Shown piece after piece: positions 60,301-64,000 of a DNA stretch of 64,000 nucleotides. Made by a program: the position numbers and the translations under genes. Where the stretch lies: contig NZ_JASJUU010000005.1 of NCBI RefSeq assembly GCF_030125375.1, positions 1 to 64,000 of the forward strand. Reading direction: 5' to 3'. This stretch comes from Pseudoalteromonas umbrosa. Its GTDB lineage: Bacteria > Pseudomonadota > Gammaproteobacteria > Enterobacterales > Alteromonadaceae. Position 1 is the first letter of the stretch. The number at the start of each line of letters is the position of its first letter. The notes under the pieces are model-generated. The model made no database searches. It was not told where the DNA came from and was given only the letters and a program-made list of their open reading frames with translations.

Positions 60301-62445
60301 ATGCAACAACAGTATTGGGTAGGCGACTTTTATATAGATGTATCCAGAAATCAGATCACCTATCAACAACACACCCAAACACTTGCTCCTAAAGCACTTG
60401 CTGTGCTGAGCGTCTTAGCCCAGTACCAAGGCAAAGTATTGAGTCAAGACAAGCTTCTTGATGCTGTGTGGCAAGATGTTATCGTCTCACCAAATACACT
60501 ACAGCGTAGCATCGCACAGCTCAGAAAGGCATTTGGTGATGACGGCAAAGAACAAGTGTTCATCAAAACCCACGCTAAGCAAGGATACAGCTTAGAGGTC
60601 AAGGTCAGATGGGATGATAAGAGCACTGCGGTAACTGAGAGTACACTACCTTCGCACAGCCACGAGCAAACAATAGCCTCTGAATTGCCCGTAACGCCCA
60701 CTAAAAAGAAACGCCCCTTTAGGCCTACAGTTTCATTCACAATATTAGGTGGCATAATCGCGTTTGGTGCAATGACACTGCTAAACCAACCAAAACCCGA
60801 CACGTTTCATGTTGAAAAGCTCACCGCGCTCACCGCAACCGATAATAGAGAAAACGCTGGGATCTATTCGCCCGATGGTGACTATGTGGTGTTCCATCGT
60901 TATGAAGACCGCTTATGTATCAACAATCTATGGGCTAAACACACACAAACTCAAGCTGAATTTCAGCTAACACAACAGCTCAAGTCAAACGGTACACATA
61001 CCTTCTCTGAAGATGGCAACACCCTATACTTTGTACAAGAGCAAGATTGTCGGCAGCCCATAACACAAAAACGATGTTACCAGCTAATGAGCTTAGACTT
61101 TGCCAAATCCCTGATATCCCCCCAACAACCCACAACCCTCATGGAGTGTAAAAACTCTCGGCTGCGTGCACCTAACTGGCTGACCAATGGCGCTCTAGCG
61201 TTATTACAACAGCACAATACAAGATGGGAATTGATCCGTTACTCAATCGATAGCAAAGAAAGTCAAATAATATACGGCTCAGAGGAAGATAACGTCATCT
61301 CATATGCTTATTCTAGAGCTGAAAACCTTATCGCTTTGACAACGTTAAATACTAATAACGAGTACCACCTAGTACTTGTTTCCCCTGAAGGAGAGCTACG
61401 TTCAAAAATTGCCATTCAGTACCCAAAAGAAATCGCACAGTACCGATTTATTTACCCTAGTTTCTCACCACTTGATGAAAAATTAGTATTCAGTACGGGA
61501 CGGCAGCTATTCACACTCTCCTATGATGGGCAGATTGAAAACGTCAGCTTGCCTTTAGACGAACCAATGGGGTCGCCAAGTTTTCACCCTAACGGCGACC
61601 GCATATTAGTGATTAAAGGCTTTTATGATCGAGATATCGCCTCGTTTTCATTCACTCAGTCTGATACTTTCACTGAACAGCCAGACAAAACTATCCATCA
61701 GGCAAAATTAGATATTATCGAGCGCTCAATTTCATCAGAAGGCAGTGCGGTGTTCCAGCCAAATGGGAGTAAATTAGCTTTTCGTTCACAGCGCTCTGGC
61801 ATAGATCAGGTTTGGATAAGTGATGGACAAAGCAGCCAACAGCTATCGAATTTTGCTATGGACAGCTATATTGAGGGGTTAATTTGGGCTAAAGATGGCA
61901 AAAGTATTATGGCCAATTCAGCGAAAGAGCTATACCAACTGTCTTTAGATGACAGCAGTCAGCATTTTTCCTTTCCAGTGCCAATTGAACAGCTTTTTGC
62001 TTGGGATAGTGAACAACAAACAGCACTGGCCAATATCCGTGTGGCAGGACTAATTAAATTTGCAGAGCTTAATTTACAAGAGTTAACCTTTATTACACTC
62101 CAAGAAACCCCGGTCAATTGGGCACAATACGCTAACACAAGACAGATTATTTATACCGATCAGCTCGACAGGTTTTGGCACACCGGCGGTATCGAAGACA
62201 CTTTAATCGATGCGCTTATCACTCAAGGCAGTGATAAGCGCTTTGTATTTAAAAATAACACCTTATATGGGATCAATGAGCAATTTCAGTTTTGGCGTTA
62301 TAACCTTGCTAACGAGCAATTTGAAGAACTTACCCAGCTGCCAAAGACCCTCGATTACCTTACCGATGTTCGCGGTGATGCGGCGTTAATATCAATGCGT
62401 ATAAATGCTAAAAAAGAGCTCGCAGAATTGACACTTTCTCAATAG
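60301..62445 (+). CDS. CadC/ToxR-like membrane transcription regulator with beta-propeller
   Basis: 714 residues. N-terminal winged helix of the OmpR/CadC type (about 1-98; APKALAVLSVLAQYQGKVLSQDKLLDAVW, SPNTLQRSIAQLRKAFGDD), a linker, one membrane helix (about 142-160) and a large periplasmic domain with PD40/TolB-like repeats (IYSPDGDYVVF, FSPLDEKLVFSTG, FHPNGDRILVI, FQPNGSKLAFRSQRSG). The DNA-binding domain is cytoplasmic and the propeller senses an external signal (inference). Divergent from the esterase and serine hydrolase, which may be its targets. Confidence 0.9.
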   Translation: MQQQYWVGDFYIDVSRNQITYQQHTQTLAPKALAVLSVLAQYQGKVLSQDKLLDAVWQDVIVSPNTLQRSIAQLRKAFGDDGKEQVFIKTHAKQGYSLEVKVRWDDKSTAVTESTLPSHSHEQTIASELPVTPTKKKRPFRPTVSFTILGGIIAFGAMTLLNQPKPDTFHVEKLTALTATDNRENAGIYSPDGDYVVFHRYEDRLCINNLWAKHTQTQAEFQLTQQLKSNGTHTFSEDGNTLYFVQEQDCRQPITQKRCYQLMSLDFAKSLISPQQPTTLMECKNSRLRAPNWLTNGALALLQQHNTRWELIRYSIDSKESQIIYGSEEDNVISYAYSRAENLIALTTLNTNNEYHLVLVSPEGELRSKIAIQYPKEIAQYRFIYPSFSPLDEKLVFSTGRQLFTLSYDGQIENVSLPLDEPMGSPSFHPNGDRILVIKGFYDRDIASFSFTQSDTFTEQPDKTIHQAKLDIIERSISSEGSAVFQPNGSKLAFRSQRSGIDQVWISDGQSSQQLSNFAMDSYIEGLIWAKDGKSIMANSAKELYQLSLDDSSQHFSFPVPIEQLFAWDSEQQTALANIRVAGLIKFAELNLQELTFITLQETPVNWAQYANTRQIIYTDQLDRFWHTGGIEDTLIDALITQGSDKRFVFKNNTLYGINEQFQFWRYNLANEQFEELTQLPKTLDYLTDVRGDAALISMRINAKKELAELTLSQ

Positions 62446-62465
62446 TTTAGTCGCTTTTCGAAAAC

Positions 62466-62494
62466 AAAAAACCCAAGCAATTGCTTGGGTTTTT
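62466..62494. terminator. Bidirectional Rho-independent terminator
   Basis: A perfect palindrome ACCCAAGCAATTGCTTGGGT (62471-62490) with A- and T-runs. It ends the CadC-like gene. On the minus strand it lies just beyond a groEL-like stop codon, so it may be the former groEL terminator. Confidence 0.9.
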
Positions 62495-62521
62495 CGTATT
62501 AGCTTATGAGCTTGGGGCTGA

Positions 62522-62551
62522 TCACATCATGCCGCCCATGCCGCCTCCCCC
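62522..62551 (-). pseudogene. groEL-like 3' end remnant
   Basis: The minus strand encodes G-G-G-M-G-G-M-M followed by TGA (62524-62522), the usual C-terminal tail of GroEL. Nothing else of groEL lies upstream; instead group II intron domain V begins 5 bases away. The downstream terminator is in the expected place. Interpreted as a displaced 3' end of a groEL gene, possibly the 3' exon that moved with the intron. Confidence 0.6.
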
Positions 62552-62555
62552 CTAA

Positions 62556-62589
62556 AAACCGTACTTGCGAATTTCCCCGCATACGGCTC
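62556..62589 (-). mobile_element. Group II intron domain V remnant
   Basis: 34 bases on the minus strand, starting GAGCCGTA (with the AGC triad) and ending TACGGTTT. It folds as the classic domain V: an 8-pair lower stem, a two-base bulge (AG), a 5-pair upper stem (TGCGG with TCGCA) and a GAAA tetraloop closed by a G-U pair. Domain VI and a branch A are not recognisable before the groEL-like tail, so the intron is not functional as it stands. Confidence 0.78.
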
Positions 62590-62881
62590 AAGCCTTTAAA
62601 AGTCAGTACCTGAGTACAGACCTGCTAACCTAACTGAATAAACTGACCAACATTTCCCATTTTGTCTTTTCAACAACAAAGAGTAGGATTGAAGATCCTC
62701 CGATACTGAGCCAAATTTTCTTCAACGAAAAGATAATCGCCTGAATAGAGAGCAACGACAGCTTTACCCCGAATCGGTTTCCTCATTACAGTGCTCCCCT
62801 GAAGTAATCTCGGGACCCCAACATAACGATACAACCTTACCTCTACTGAAAAGCCATTATAATTCAATGTCCGTAATACAA

Positions 62882-63050
62882 TTACCTATGACAATTGGGA
62901 TGCAACAGCACTAAGTCACTTAGCTCATCGAACCGCCTTTTACCCTTTTCACAATATGATGGATATTCCACCCTGTTTCTTTGGTAATCGTCTATCAAAA
63001 CCATCGATTGTTATACCAAAAAATGTCCAATTGCGTTTACTACCAATGTG
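62882..63050 (-). pseudogene. Group II intron reverse transcriptase, HNH end (broken)
   Basis: Pieces in different minus-strand frames: HIGSKRNWTFFG (from 63050), TITKETGWNIHHIVKRVKGGSMS (from 62991) and ELSDLVLLHPNCHR then TAA (ending 62882). Together they spell the W-x-I-HHI-x-x-R-x-x-GGS and HPNCH halves of the HNH endonuclease domain found at the C-terminus of group II intron maturases. Frameshifts separate them; the reverse-transcriptase part is absent. It lies in the proper order upstream of domain V. Confidence 0.75.
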
Positions 63051-63265
63051 GAGTACTCATCTCAGATAAATTAAATAAAGTGATTTACCCAAGATTTTGA
63101 TAATTTGAGAAGATATAGATTAATAGTATCTACACCTATATGAACCTAGCAATTATAAATTGCAATAAATTTACAAAAACAATACAGTAATACAACAATG
63201 AAAATTAGGTGCACTCTAACTTAAAACAGGAATAAGGAATCGTGACTGTGAGGGACAGGCCACAT

Positions 63266-63538
63266 ATGATAACTGGAGACGATTTAAAAAATATGCGTCT
63301 TCTTGCAGGTAAAACACAAAAACAAATGGCCGATTTAGTTGGTATTTCTAGAGACACTTACCTCAACTACGAAAAAGAAGTCAGTAAAATACCTTTGGAA
63401 TACTTTGTCGTCTGGAGTAAGGTATGTAAAATTGATTTTACGTCTATTTTTAAACAACTAACAGATTGTAAATTCAGCGTACAATCAAAGGGTATTTTAA
63501 TCGCGAAGAGACGTATAAAGGGAACTGAAAATGAATAA
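63266..63538 (+). CDS. XRE family helix-turn-helix regulator
   Basis: 90 residues. The HTH (about 3-55) has LRLLAGKTQ-like NMRLLAGKTQKQMADLVGISRDTYLNYE, then a short C-terminal part ending in basic residues (AKRRIKGTENE). A GTG at 63242 with AAGGAA upstream is an alternative start (98 residues). Its last 8 bases overlap the start of the next peptide gene, so the two are translated together; it probably controls that small operon. Confidence 0.82.
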   Translation: MITGDDLKNMRLLAGKTQKQMADLVGISRDTYLNYEKEVSKIPLEYFVVWSKVCKIDFTSIFKQLTDCKFSVQSKGILIAKRRIKGTENE

Positions 63539-63680
63539 TAAGCCAACTCTTAAAAAACGCAACCTAAAGAAGTTAACTCAGAAGCAGTCAATGTTTATTT
63601 CAGGTGGCACTGGAACAGCTAAGCCTACAAAACCACAAATTGCTAGAATCCCTCTTTCTCACTCGATAACCACTGATTGA
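63531..63680 (+). CDS. Putative leader-processed peptide precursor E
   Basis: 49 residues. Leader MNNKPTLKKRNLKKLTQKQSMFIS, GG at 25-26, then a Thr/Lys/Pro-rich core (TGTAKPTKPQIARIPL) without cysteine. The LKK-x-x-LKKLT leader and the GG junction match the precursors at 56-57.8 kb. It overlaps the XRE gene by 8 bases and is followed after 10 bases by a membrane protein gene. Too short for many gene finders. Role unknown; a signal or antimicrobial peptide is inferred. Confidence 0.68.
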   Translation: MNNKPTLKKRNLKKLTQKQSMFISGGTGTAKPTKPQIARIPLSHSITTD

Positions 63681-63690
63681 GGGTGATGAA

Positions 63691-64000
63691 ATGAACGCGT
63701 TTAACTTATTAGTTATTACCGTTGCTGCGATCGCATTCACCGCTATACAATATGCCGATGCAGACGCTTATGTACTATCAATACTCAGCTTAACAGCTGT
63801 TGTTATGCTTATCAAAAGAAACAACATCAATGTGGTTCATATTTGTAGCATAGTGCTTATAACAGCATTGCTGGAATACTGCATTATATTACTCACCTCT
63901 CATCAAAAAGACATTCCCACTATATATTGGGGCTCTTTTATATTTGGTATACAAATATTAATTTGCTATGTAGCAATAAAAATTTTAATTCTAAGAACAT
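63691..64000 (+). CDS. Hydrophobic membrane protein (partial, runs off the window)
   Basis: 103 codons are visible from ATG 63691, with no stop before the end of the window. At least four hydrophobic segments (about 3-17, 22-38, 47-64, 77-100) and few charged residues. I do not recognise the family. It lies 10 bases after the peptide gene, so it could be part of the same operon, for example an export or immunity protein (inference). GAGGGTGATG provides a ribosome-binding site. Confidence 0.65.
   Translation, partial: MNAFNLLVITVAAIAFTAIQYADADAYVLSILSLTAVVMLIKRNNINVVHICSIVLITALLEYCIILLTSHQKDIPTIYWGSFIFGIQILICYVAIKILILRT

Noticed and set aside
62522..62551. Calling this an actual groEL gene
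   Set aside because: Only eight codons and the stop remain; upstream sequence is intron, not chaperonin.
62670..62867. 65-codon minus-strand frame inside the intron remnant
   Set aside because: No recognisable domain and no ribosome-binding site; it lies between the maturase end and domain V where non-coding intron sequence is expected.
1..64000. CRISPR arrays, insertion sequences and tRNA genes
   Set aside because: I looked for regular repeats, transposase motifs and tRNA-like folds and saw none apart from the group II intron remnant.

Overview
The window is a chromosomal segment of a marine gammaproteobacterium of the Alteromonadales, most likely a Pseudoalteromonas. This rests on the 5' end of a 16S rRNA gene at the left edge, the moderate-to-low GC content, and gene orders such as hslR-hslO-pckA-envZ-ompR-greB-tex and a complete gspC-N operon. 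I ran no database search; family names come from recognising motifs and overall protein sequence.

Layout. 1-0.7 kb: start of an rRNA operon reading leftward, with its leader and a strong growth-type promoter. 0.7-9.1 kb: a membrane-anchored RRM protein, murI, a DUF5610 protein, trmA, a srkA-dsbA-dsbA cluster, ccoG, and two small coupled genes. 9.1-21.1 kb: a complete type II secretion operon (gspC to gspN) with a YecA/UPF0149 gene at its end. 21.3-30.2 kb: hslR, hslO, pckA behind a twin operator, two small Cys-rich peptide genes, envZ-ompR, greB, tex. 30.3-38.9 kb: a SprA-like metalloprotease, bioH, a comF/gntX gene, an M14 carboxypeptidase, nfuA, a MATE transporter and a polysaccharide deacetylase. 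38.9-47.5 kb: a chemotaxis operon (STAS-cheY-cheA-cheW-MCP-cheR-cheD-cheB). 47.6-55.8 kb: a caa3-type cytochrome c oxidase operon with heme A and copper assembly genes. 56.1-57.8 kb: an AT-rich block of small peptide genes, one decayed. 57.9-62.4 kb: a serine hydrolase, an esterase and a CadC-like regulator. 62.5-63.1 kb: the wreck of a group II intron joined to a groEL-like 3' end. 63.2-64 kb: an XRE regulator, another small peptide gene, and a membrane protein cut by the window edge.

Most operons are ordinary housekeeping. The accessory signal is a set of short genes at three places (24.6-25.1, 56.1-57.8 and 63.5 kb). They encode peptides with a Lys/Leu-rich leader (LKK..LK.L), often a double-Gly or GA junction, and short cores that are Cys-rich except at 63.5 kb. 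They look like precursors of ribosomally made, leader-processed peptides, but no modifying enzyme or exporter is encoded in the window. The 56-57.8 kb set shares a C-terminal C-x-I-T-x-T signature. One copy has two stops and a frameshift, and one has ATT where its relatives have ATG. Other items worth a second look are the twin palindromes before pckA, a hairpin that encloses the murI start codon, the antisense overlap of the DUF2909 gene with ctaE, and the intron/groEL scar.
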